In this document: positions 57,813 to 64,000 of the stretch, piece by piece
How positions within the stretch are numbered: the stretch's first letter is position 1
How the letters are laid out: every line of letters begins with the position of its first letter
DNA from: Atlantibacter hermannii
Lineage (GTDB): Bacteria > Pseudomonadota > Gammaproteobacteria > Enterobacterales > Enterobacteriaceae
Assembly: GCA_900635495.1 (NCBI GenBank)
Contig: LR134136.1
Coordinates: forward strand, 3,410,001-3,474,000
Direction of reading: 5' to 3'
DNA length: 64,000 bases
Position numbers and translations under genes: made by a program
Notes under the pieces: model-generated
What the model was told of the DNA's origin: nothing
Seen by the model: the letters and a program-made list of their open reading frames with translations, nothing else
The model's database searches: none

Positions 57813-58295
57813 ATGTTGCCGCGCTTTTTCGCTCCTGTCATTCTCGCCGCTTTGCTGTTAACCGGTTGCCAGACACCTCAGGGGAAATTCACTCCGGAGC
57901 AGGTCGCCGTTATGCAGTCTTATGGCTTTAACGAAAGCGACGGTGACTGGTCATTAGGGCTCTCCGATACCATTCTGTTTGATAAAAATCAGTACCAGCT
58001 TCGGCCTGAAAGTTACAACCAAATAAAAAGCATGGCGGCGAAGCTGTCGGCTTATGGTTTAAAACACGCCCGTATGGACGGTCATACCGATAATTACGGC
58101 GAAGACAGTTATAACGAAGCGCTGTCCCTTAAACGCGCCAATATCGTGGCTGACGCCTGGGCAACGGGCGCGGGCGTACCGCGCAGTAATTTGACGACTC
58201 AGGGGTTAGGTAAAAAATTTCCGATTGCCAGCAATAAAACCAGTTCAGGGCGTGCCGAAAACCGCCGCGTTGCGGTTGTCATCAGCACGCCCTGA
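57813..58295 (+). CDS. yfiB: outer-membrane lipoprotein YfiB
   Basis: OmpA-like lipoprotein of 160 residues. Lipobox LLTGC (Cys about 19), then an OmpA-C peptidoglycan-binding domain (HTDNYGEDSYNEALSLKRANIVADAW, NRRVAVVIST). It binds YfiR and so activates DgcN. Starts 17 bases after dgcN; three-gene operon yfiR-dgcN-yfiB. It converges on the PepSY gene with a 3-base gap. Confidence 0.95.
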   Translation: MLPRFFAPVILAALLLTGCQTPQGKFTPEQVAVMQSYGFNESDGDWSLGLSDTILFDKNQYQLRPESYNQIKSMAAKLSAYGLKHARMDGHTDNYGEDSYNEALSLKRANIVADAWATGAGVPRSNLTTQGLGKKFPIASNKTSSGRAENRRVAVVISTP

Positions 58296-58298
58296 TGC

Positions 58299-59678
58299 TT
58301 AGTTAACGGCGGGTTGCGCTGCCTGACGACGCTGCGCCCGTTTCCAGCGGAAAATATCGAACAGTAAAAACAACAGCAGACTGATCCCTAATACAGGCAT
58401 GGCAAAACCAAACGCCGCGATAACTATCACTGCGCAGGTGCGTCCCACGCCTGACAGCATCAACCAAGCCTGACATAGCGTTTCGGCCGGATTGTTAACT
58501 GCCGCAGCAGGGCGCCTTAACCACCACTGCCGGTACCCCATGCCGATCAGTACGCACAGCGCGATCCCGAAGCCGATCAGTGCAAGCTGATTAATCAGGC
58601 CAAACAGGATCCCCATATGGAAATCCACCCCCCAGCGGGTGAGTTTTGCCATCAGCGGAAACTGTTCGAAAGACGTTTGATCGATAACCTGCATCGTTTC
58701 GCCATTGATCGCCACGGCGTCGACCTGTGTTGGCCAGCGCCTGTCAATCTCTGTCACTGTCCATGCCTGATGTGGGTTCCGCGGCGGGCGTATTTCCAGC
58801 AGACTGGCGTGAATTCCGTGATGTTGCGCCAGTGCGAGTACCCGATCAATATTAGCTCCCTGCTCCTGCTGCGGTTCCGTCGCCGCCGGATGATGTCCGT
58901 GATGTTCAGCATGTGGATCGGCTGGCACGGCCTGGCCGGAAAGTAATGTGTTCACCTGAGGCGTCATCCAGCCCATCGCGGCACGCAACTTATCGACATT
59001 CCCCCCGGCATATTGCGACCAGGTAAGACCGGTGGCGGAAAAGAGCAGCAAACCAGCCAGCAGCGTCAGTCCCAGCGTGATATGCAACTGCCTCGCAGCC
59101 ATTAACCGGCTACGCTTCACCGTTCTGGGTTTTCGGGAGGGTTTTGTCATCCACCACAAGAAAATACCGCCGAGTGCGGCAATCCACATCCATGATGCCG
59201 CCAACTCACTATAGAGGCGGCCAACATCTCCCAGCAGCAATGAGCGGTGCAGATAATCTATCCACTGGCGCAGCGGTAGTATTCCACTGGTGCCGTAAAC
59301 GGTCATATCACCGGTAACGGCGAGCGTAACGGGATCGATAAAAATAGCCCGGTGCTCCGAAGGGGCAAGCGCCGGATCGCTGTACATCACCCGTGTGGTT
59401 TGGCCGGCTTCAAGTCCGGGCCTGACGGCGTGTAATCGCAACGCGTGCTGCGTGACCTGATTGGCGATGTCAATTTGCCTGGCAAGTGGCTGCGGCTCCC
59501 CTTCCCGACTGCCGTTCAGTGTCGATGCATAAACATATTGTTCCAGTTGCGGCGTCGCGACATACAGCGTGCCCGACAGCGCAGCGACAAAAATAAAGGG
59601 GCCAACAAATAATCCTATGGCGAAGTGAAGCCGCAGCAGCAGGGTGATCCACGCCTGGCGTTGGGTGCAGGTTGTCAT
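58299..59678 (-). CDS. PepSY-associated TM domain protein
   Basis: Inner-membrane protein of 459 residues with about five transmembrane segments: TM1 (about 13-38, with LHFAIGLFVGPFIFVAALSGTLY), TM2-3 (about 165-215), TM4 (about 365-385) and TM5 (about 415-445). PepSY-type regions lie between them. The WMWIAALGGIFLWW and HFAIGL/HRSLLLGDVG His-containing helices resemble the haem-binding helices of the PepSY_TM/FoxB-like reductase family. A periplasmic loop is His-rich (HAEHHGHHP). In other bacteria such proteins are linked to iron-siderophore or copper reduction; that is inference here. Preceded by a DUF2946 gene in the same direction. Not in K-12 at this place. Confidence 0.8.
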   Translation of the reverse strand: MTTCTQRQAWITLLLRLHFAIGLFVGPFIFVAALSGTLYVATPQLEQYVYASTLNGSREGEPQPLARQIDIANQVTQHALRLHAVRPGLEAGQTTRVMYSDPALAPSEHRAIFIDPVTLAVTGDMTVYGTSGILPLRQWIDYLHRSLLLGDVGRLYSELAASWMWIAALGGIFLWWMTKPSRKPRTVKRSRLMAARQLHITLGLTLLAGLLLFSATGLTWSQYAGGNVDKLRAAMGWMTPQVNTLLSGQAVPADPHAEHHGHHPAATEPQQEQGANIDRVLALAQHHGIHASLLEIRPPRNPHQAWTVTEIDRRWPTQVDAVAINGETMQVIDQTSFEQFPLMAKLTRWGVDFHMGILFGLINQLALIGFGIALCVLIGMGYRQWWLRRPAAAVNNPAETLCQAWLMLSGVGRTCAVIVIAAFGFAMPVLGISLLLFLLFDIFRWKRAQRRQAAQPAVN

Positions 59679-59728
59679 ACTTATCCTTTTTATAAAGTAC
59701 GGTTAGCCTCTCTCGTGAGAGACGTCAT

Positions 59729-60157
59729 TTAATCGTAATTAAGGGATAAAGCAGACGCGACGGGCGGGGCGCGGGGGACGGGTCTCAGCCAGATGGCGGA
59801 ACGGCAAAGTGCAGCAAAACAGGGATAACTTGCCTGGCGAACCAGCCGTAACAGCGCATAAACCAGTGCGAGCGCAAGCAGCAAAATACCTGGTACATGG
59901 CTTAACAGAACGCAGTATCCGCACGCTTCTGCATGGTCAACCATTGGCTGGCCTGGCGTATGGGCATGCTCCGTCATGTTTTCATGCTGGACCATTGCGT
60001 GATGGTGCTGGGGCTGGGTATGCGGCGCGGGGTCGGTTGCCCGGGCATGATGAAGCGAGACAGAAATCAGCGGCGCAACGACAATCAACAGCATGGCAAA
60101 CAACGCTGCCCATGCTGCTTTATTTATTGTCTGTGCGTGTCTTGAACTGATGGCCAC
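59729..60157 (-). CDS. DUF2946 family protein
   Basis: Small membrane protein of 142 residues with a GTG start preceded by GGAGGGG. TM helix about 15-33, then a His-rich, Met-containing periplasmic stretch (HTQPQHHHAMVQHENMTEHAH) and HAEACGYCVLLSHVPG, then a second helix (about 93-110) and a Pro/Arg-rich tail. The CxxC and His/Met clusters suggest metal binding, as often suspected for DUF2946 genes next to PepSY or copper genes. It lies 50 bases upstream of the PepSY gene, presumably in one transcript. Confidence 0.75.
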   Translation of the reverse strand: MAISSRHAQTINKAAWAALFAMLLIVVAPLISVSLHHARATDPAPHTQPQHHHAMVQHENMTEHAHTPGQPMVDHAEACGYCVLLSHVPGILLLALALVYALLRLVRQASYPCFAALCRSAIWLRPVPRAPPVASALSLNYD

Positions 60158-60288
60158 ATCCCCTCCATAAGAAAGGGCATTGTAAATGATTTGCGTTCAT
60201 CAGGTTAATGAAAAGCGATACGAAGACCGGAAAATGCCTCGTCGGGCGCTTTATTGCGACATCAGACAGCGCTTTCGCGACATATGTA

Positions 60289-60471
60289 CTAACTACATTT
60301 CTTTTTGGAACGGCTTATGCTGCCGTCATTACACACAAACTTACCATCAGCGGTACAGTGCGAGACGCCACCTTTCGACTTAGAACACGGATAGTTGGCT
60401 GCATACGTAAAGGAAGAGGTGCTCAGGAATGCGAAACACAGAGGAAGAAGTAACACGTTCAGGATTTTCAT
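60289..60471 (-). CDS. YdcA-like small secreted cysteine-rich protein
   Basis: A 60-residue protein with a signal peptide (cleavage after about residue 24, TYAA) and a compact mature part with four Cys (CSKSKGGVSHCTADGKFVCNDGSISRSKKKC). It resembles E. coli YdcA, which has the same KGGxSHCTAxGKFVCNDGSIS pattern, as far as I recall. Two disulfides are likely, and periplasmic or extracellular location. Function unknown. Start is at 60471; downstream of the 219-residue membrane-protein gene, in the same direction. Confidence 0.78.
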   Translation of the reverse strand: MKILNVLLLPLCFAFLSTSSFTYAANYPCSKSKGGVSHCTADGKFVCNDGSISRSKKKCS

Positions 60472-60516
60472 CGATCATTTTCCTTGTCAAAAAATAGCCC
60501 ACCACAGCACGAGCCA

Positions 60517-61176
60517 TTAAGGCTTTGATGATGACTCGTCATCAAAGCACTTCCATGGCTCATTGACGCCACTTTTTATGGCCTCTGCATAATGCCTGAC
60601 TAATTCAGCAGTGACTTTGCTATGCCGCACAAACATGCTCAGGGCATAAAGCCCATCCCTGTTGAGATCGACCTCCTCCAGAACCGTGTCGGGTACAAAA
60701 CAAACCGTTCTGTTTGATAAGGTGCGAAGGTAATACTTTTTATTTAACGCCCATGACTGGTTAGTAATATTTGCGCCGATCTCTACGCTTTTTGACTCTG
60801 GCATACAGACAACAAACCATGTCAACCCACCCTGGCGACTATCAACGTCGTTATGTAATAAGGCTTCCAGGCCTGCTGCACCCTCACTTTTAATAACGTT
60901 AAGCGCGGCCAGTAGCTGCTTTTTACCGTGATGAGATTTAATGGCGAGAAACAGAATCGCGCCGCCGACGTAGAGCGTCAACGCGAAAATAAACACAGCG
61001 AGCCACCATGCCCCGGAGCCCGTCTTTGCAATCTGCGAGGCCAGAATTATGCTGATGCCTAGCGTGGTCAGTTGCGCCAGAGTATTGACGAGAACCTGTT
61101 GCTTTTTAGCTTTCCATAAGTAATAGCCAATGAAACCGACAAATAATCCATAAAAAAAGAGCAGTGACCTGTCCAT
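60517..61176 (-). CDS. predicted inner-membrane protein, unknown function
   Basis: Protein of 219 residues that I do not recognise. Three hydrophobic helices fill the first 85 residues (LLFFYGLFVGFIGYYLW, LAQLTTLGISIILASQ, WWLAVFIFALTLYVGGAILFLAI); the C-terminal 130 residues are soluble and charged, ending DDESSSKP. I choose the ATG at 61176; the frame is open to 61266, but that part lies in the rplS terminator, so a start there is unlikely. The gene follows rplS in the same direction and may be read partly from read-through. Confidence 0.7.
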   Translation of the reverse strand: MDRSLLFFYGLFVGFIGYYLWKAKKQQVLVNTLAQLTTLGISIILASQIAKTGSGAWWLAVFIFALTLYVGGAILFLAIKSHHGKKQLLAALNVIKSEGAAGLEALLHNDVDSRQGGLTWFVVCMPESKSVEIGANITNQSWALNKKYYLRTLSNRTVCFVPDTVLEEVDLNRDGLYALSMFVRHSKVTAELVRHYAEAIKSGVNEPWKCFDDESSSKP

Positions 61177-61235
61177 TTTTGTTTCACATCCTTGCGAAAC
61201 CGCGCTGACTACAGCGGTAAAAAATTCCTGCGATC

Positions 61236-61274
61236 CCAAAAAAACAAGGGGCTGGCATAATGCCAACCCCTTGT
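61236..61274 (-). terminator. rplS operon terminator
   Basis: Long stem ACAAGGGGTTGGCA/TGCCAGCCCCTTGT (61244-61274) with a 3-nt loop, one G-T pair, followed by T6 on the minus strand. Ends rpsP-rimM-trmD-rplS. Confidence 0.92.
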
Positions 61275-61311
61275 ATCTACACTACTTTCACGGATGTCGC
61301 GAAAGCGTTTC

Positions 61312-61659
61312 TTAGTTCAGGCGCTCTTTAATACGAGCAGCTTTACCAGTACGCTCACGCAGGTAGTACAGTTTAGCTTTACGAACGGCACCACGACGTT
61401 TAACAGCAATGCTGTCAACTACCGGTGAGTGAGTCTGGAATACACGCTCAACACCTTCGCCGTTGGAGATTTTACGAACAGTGAATGCAGAGTGCAGACC
61501 GCGGTTACGGATAGCGATAACCACGCCCTCAAATGCCTGCAGACGTTTTTTGGAACCTTCAACAACCCATACTTTCACTTCCACGGTATCACCCGGACGG
61601 AAGGAAGGTACGTCCTGCTTCATCTGCTCTTGTTCAATTTGCTTAATAATGTTGCTCAT
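61312..61659 (-). CDS. rplS: 50S ribosomal protein L19
   Basis: Ribosomal protein bL19, 115 residues. It lies at the 30S-50S interface. Full length with the conserved core FRPGDTVEVKVWVVEGSKKRLQAFEGVVIA and the basic C-terminus RERTGKAARIKERL. Last gene of rpsP-rimM-trmD-rplS, starting 41 bases after the trmD stop; ended by a strong terminator. Confidence 0.98.
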   Translation of the reverse strand: MSNIIKQIEQEQMKQDVPSFRPGDTVEVKVWVVEGSKKRLQAFEGVVIAIRNRGLHSAFTVRKISNGEGVERVFQTHSPVVDSIAVKRRGAVRKAKLYYLRERTGKAARIKERLN

Positions 61660-61700
61660 AATTTAATCTCTTATCCTGGGTAAACTGATGTATTGGGGGC

Positions 61701-62468
61701 TTATGCCATCCCATCATGTTTATGCTGCTGTTGCGCGTGTTCAGTTTTGAACTCCGCCAGCAACCTTGCTTGCTCTTCAGTCAGAGCCAGGTTTTCCAAA
61801 AGTTCAGGTCTTCTAAGCCAGGTTCGACCCAGTTGCTGCTTCAAACGCCAGCGACGGATTTCAGCGTGGTTCCCCGACAGCAATACTGCCGGTACTTCCA
61901 TCCCTTCCAGTACTTCAGGGCGGGTGTAATGTGGGCAATCCAGCAAACCGTCGGCAAAGGAATCTTCAATTGCCGATGCCTCGTGACCCAGCACCCCCGG
62001 AATAAACCGGGCGACCGAGTCAATCAGCGTCATTGCTGGTAACTCACCACCACTGAGAACGTAATCACCGATTGACCACTCTTCGTCAATTTCGGTCTGG
62101 ATCACGCGCTCATCAATCCCTTCGTAACGGCCACAAACCAGAATCAACTTCTTGTTTGTCGCTAACTCACTGACGCCTTCTTGATCAAGCTTGCGTCCCT
62201 GAGGTGAAAGGTAGACAACCTTCGCGCCTTCGCCCGCCGCAGCTTTTGCGGCATGAATAGCATCCCGTAAGGGTTGCACCATCATTAACATCCCCGGTCC
62301 GCCGCCGTAAGGACGATCGTCCACGGTACGGTGCCGGTCATGAGTGAAATCACGCGGACTCCAGCTCTGGATGCTCAGCAGGCCATTTTTTACTGCCCGG
62401 CCAGTTACCCCGTAATCGGTAATTGCGCGGAACATCTCAGGAAACAGGCTAATTATGCCAATCCACAT
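61701..62468 (-). CDS. trmD: tRNA (guanine(37)-N1)-methyltransferase
   Basis: Essential SPOUT methyltransferase of 255 residues making m1G37 in tRNAs for Leu, Pro and Arg, which prevents +1 frameshifting. The trefoil knot holds [13 protein letters not shown] and [39 protein letters not shown]-type N-terminal segment is present. Third gene of the rpsP operon. Confidence 0.98.
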   Translation of the reverse strand: [255 protein letters not shown]

Positions 62469-62498
62469 AGCGCCGTCTTTTACCGTATTCAGAAGTAT

Positions 62499-63047
62499 TT
62501 AAAAACCAGGATCCCAATCTACTTCAATGGTTTGAGTAGCGAGATCGACTTTCTTGATAACCTGCCCATCGAGGAACGGAACCAACCGCTCCTTGATACC
62601 GAACGCATCTTTCAGGTTTGCCTTAATGACGAGAACGTCATTCGACCCGGTTTCCATCATGTCGATGACTTTACCGAGCTGATATCCCTCAGTGGTCACT
62701 ACCTGGCAACCCATAAGGTCTTTCCAGTAATAGTCACCCTCTTCGAGAGCGGGCAGTTGCGTTGAATCAACCACAATTTCGCAATTGGTGAGCAGATTCG
62801 CCGCATCCCGATCGTCAACGCCTTTCAGCTTGATGATCAGATCCTGATTGTGGTGCTTCCAGCTTTCCAGCTGTACTGGCTGCCACTGACCGGCCTTCTG
62901 GATAAACCAGGGCTGATAGTCAAAAATGCTTTCGGCGTCTTCGGTGGAGGAAAACACTCTGAGCCAACCACGGATACCGTAGCAGGAGCCCATTTTCCCG
63001 AGAACAATCGGGTTAACAGGAACCTTAGCGGCGTCTTGCTTGCTCAT
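62499..63047 (-). CDS. rimM: ribosome maturation factor RimM
   Basis: 30S assembly factor of 182 residues that binds S19 and works on the head of the 30S subunit. N-terminal RimM domain (VLGKMGSCYGIRGWLRVFS) and C-terminal PRC barrel (EGDYYWKDLMGCQVVT to GSNDVLVIKANL). I choose the ATG at 63047 (MSKQDAAKVPVNPIVLG) from the family; ATGs three codons earlier are possible. Confidence 0.97.
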   Translation of the reverse strand: MSKQDAAKVPVNPIVLGKMGSCYGIRGWLRVFSSTEDAESIFDYQPWFIQKAGQWQPVQLESWKHHNQDLIIKLKGVDDRDAANLLTNCEIVVDSTQLPALEEGDYYWKDLMGCQVVTTEGYQLGKVIDMMETGSNDVLVIKANLKDAFGIKERLVPFLDGQVIKKVDLATQTIEVDWDPGF

Positions 63048-63065
63048 CATGGCCACCGTGACAGA

Positions 63066-63314
63066 TTAAGCTGCTTTTTTTGCTGCTTTGATCAGCGCGG
63101 AAACGCGATCAGAAACGGTAGCGCCCTGGCCAACCCAGTGCTCAATGCGGTCCAGATCCAGGCGGGTGCCTTCTTCTTTTTCGCTGGCGATCGGGTTGAA
63201 GAAACCAACGCGCTCAATGAAGCGACCGTTGCGTGCATTACGGCTGTCAGTTACGACGACCTGGTAGAACGGACGCTTTTTCGCGCCGTGACGTGCTAAA
63301 CGAATAGTTACCAT
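63066..63314 (-). CDS. rpsP: 30S ribosomal protein S16
   Basis: Ribosomal protein bS16, 82 residues, full length, starting MVTIRLARHGAKKRPFYQVV. First gene of the rpsP-rimM-trmD-rplS operon. Confidence 0.98.
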   Translation of the reverse strand: MVTIRLARHGAKKRPFYQVVVTDSRNARNGRFIERVGFFNPIASEKEEGTRLDLDRIEHWVGQGATVSDRVSALIKAAKKAA

Positions 63315-63438
63315 AACATCCTCTATAGTGAATAAAACACCAGGCCCCCTCGAGGGAAGGAGCCCGGCGTCATATTAAAAGCCCGAAAATTTTACTGATT
63401 TCTGGGGAAAAAGCAATCTGCATATAGCAACAGAGGAC

Positions 63439-63563
63439 AATCAGGCGTATATCGTTGCAGCCAGTTTCTTCACGGCGTGCGCGCAGGAAGCGGAGCGTAC
63501 ACGCAGTACGTGAGCATTCCGAGCACACCCCGGGACGAAAATGGCAAATAAGATAGCCTGATT
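63439..63563. repeat. structured intergenic element between rpsP and ffh
   Basis: About 125 bases bounded by an 8-bp inverted repeat AATCAGGC/GCCTGATT (63439-63446, 63556-63563). Inside it a further hairpin is visible: GGAA...CGTAC-ACGCA-GTACG...TTCC (63486-63520). The strong nested structure and GC-rich core, unlike plain terminators, resemble a dispersed intergenic repeat such as the ERIC class, but it does not match the ERIC consensus I know. It may end ffh or lie in its 3' UTR. Confidence 0.45.
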
Positions 63564-63572
63564 TTTCTCTGT

Positions 63573-64000
63573 TTAGCGGCCAGGGAAGCCTGGCGGCATC
63601 ATCCCTTTCATGCCGCGCATCATCTTCGCCATGCCGCCCTTCTTCATTTTCTTCATCATGCGCTGCATGTCGTCGAACTGTTTCAGAAGACGGTTAACGT
63701 CCTGAACTTGCATACCGCAACCGGCAGCGATACGGCGTTTACGCGAACCTTTAATGATGTCCGGATTGGCGCGTTCTTTCAGGGTCATGGAACTGATAAT
63801 CGCCTCCATGCGCACCAAGACTTTGTCGTCCATCTGGGACTTCACGTTATCCGGAATCTGCCCCATGCCCGGCAGCTTGCCCATCAGGCTCGCCATACCG
63901 CCCATGTTCTTCATCTGCTTAAGCTGCTCAAGGAAGTCGTTCAGATCGAAACCGTCGCCTTTCTTCAGCTTGTTCGCCAGTTTCTCCGCCTGGGCGCGGT
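63573..64000 (-). CDS. ffh: signal recognition particle protein Ffh, partial (C-terminal part)
   Basis: The C-terminal 141 codons of Ffh; the gene runs off the right edge. Visible is the end of the G domain (EKLANKLKKGDGFDLNDFLEQLKQ) and the methionine-rich M domain that binds signal peptides and 4.5S RNA (SRKRRIAAGCGMQVQDVNRLLKQFDDMQRMMKKM), ending PPGFPGR. The SRP delivers inner-membrane proteins to FtsY and SecYEG. Confidence 0.97.
   Translation of the reverse strand, partial: RAQAEKLANKLKKGDGFDLNDFLEQLKQMKNMGGMASLMGKLPGMGQIPDNVKSQMDDKVLVRMEAIISSMTLKERANPDIIKGSRKRRIAAGCGMQVQDVNRLLKQFDDMQRMMKKMKKGGMAKMMRGMKGMMPPGFPGR

Noticed and set aside
60180..60215. Fur-like box in front of the DUF2946 gene
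   Set aside because: Only a weak ATGA/TCAT dyad; it does not fit the 19-bp Fur consensus.

Overview
The window is chromosomal DNA from a member of the Enterobacteriaceae. Gene content and order follow the Escherichia coli/Salmonella backbone from glnB to ffh almost gene for gene. It is not E. coli K-12. Several intervals carry genes I do not know from K-12, kgtP is missing next to yfiM, the shoB/ohsC locus expected between yfhL and acpS is missing, and the rRNA operon carries Ile and Ala tRNAs in its spacer where K-12 rrnG carries a Glu tRNA. The 16S V3 loop differs from both E. coli and Salmonella. I would place it near Citrobacter, Klebsiella, Kosakonia or Cronobacter, without choosing a genus.

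Layout. 1-4.5 kb: glrK-qseG-glrR-glnB (minus strand), preceded by the small RNA GlmY with its sigma-54 promoter and GlrR boxes. 4.5-8.5 kb: purL with a PurR box. 8.7-12.5 kb: mltF, tadA, pgpC and an RpiR-type regulator (yfhH). 12.5-14.2 kb: two AT-rich accessory genes. 14.6-21.5 kb: yfhL, then acpS-pdxJ-recO-era-rnc and lepB-lepA, all minus. 21.8-23.4 kb: an Aer-like chemoreceptor. 24.1-26.9 kb: the envelope-stress operon rseD-rpoE-rseA-rseB-rseC. 27.2-39.5 kb: nadB, trmN, srmB, grcA, ung, yfiF, trxC, tapT, patZ, pssA, yfiM and a DUF4385 gene. 40.0-45.6 kb: a complete rRNA operon (minus). 45.7-51.6 kb: clpB, pgeF, rluD, bamD, raiA. 51.7-55.4 kb: the aromatic amino-acid genes pheL-pheA and aroF-tyrA, convergent. 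55.5-58.3 kb: yfiL and the c-di-GMP module yfiR-dgcN-yfiB. 58.3-61.2 kb: an accessory block (PepSY membrane protein, DUF2946 protein, YdcA-like cysteine-rich secreted peptide, unknown three-helix membrane protein). 61.3-64 kb: rpsP-rimM-trmD-rplS and the 3' end of ffh.

Sequence quality. Four genes that are normally intact (acpS, srmB, patZ, aroF) are broken by five single-base indels, all in or beside short homopolymers. acpS is normally essential. The simplest reading is residual sequencing or assembly error rather than real gene loss; the alternative is recent pseudogenisation. Apart from these, gene lengths match their families closely.

I found no prophage, insertion sequence, CRISPR array or toxin-antitoxin locus, and no clearly new multi-gene system. 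The least explained parts are the 58.3-61.2 kb block, the two genes at 12.8-14.2 kb, the chemoreceptor with its 0.7-kb empty upstream region, a pair of GAAT-N5-ATTC palindromes in front of yfhH, and a structured element between rpsP and ffh.
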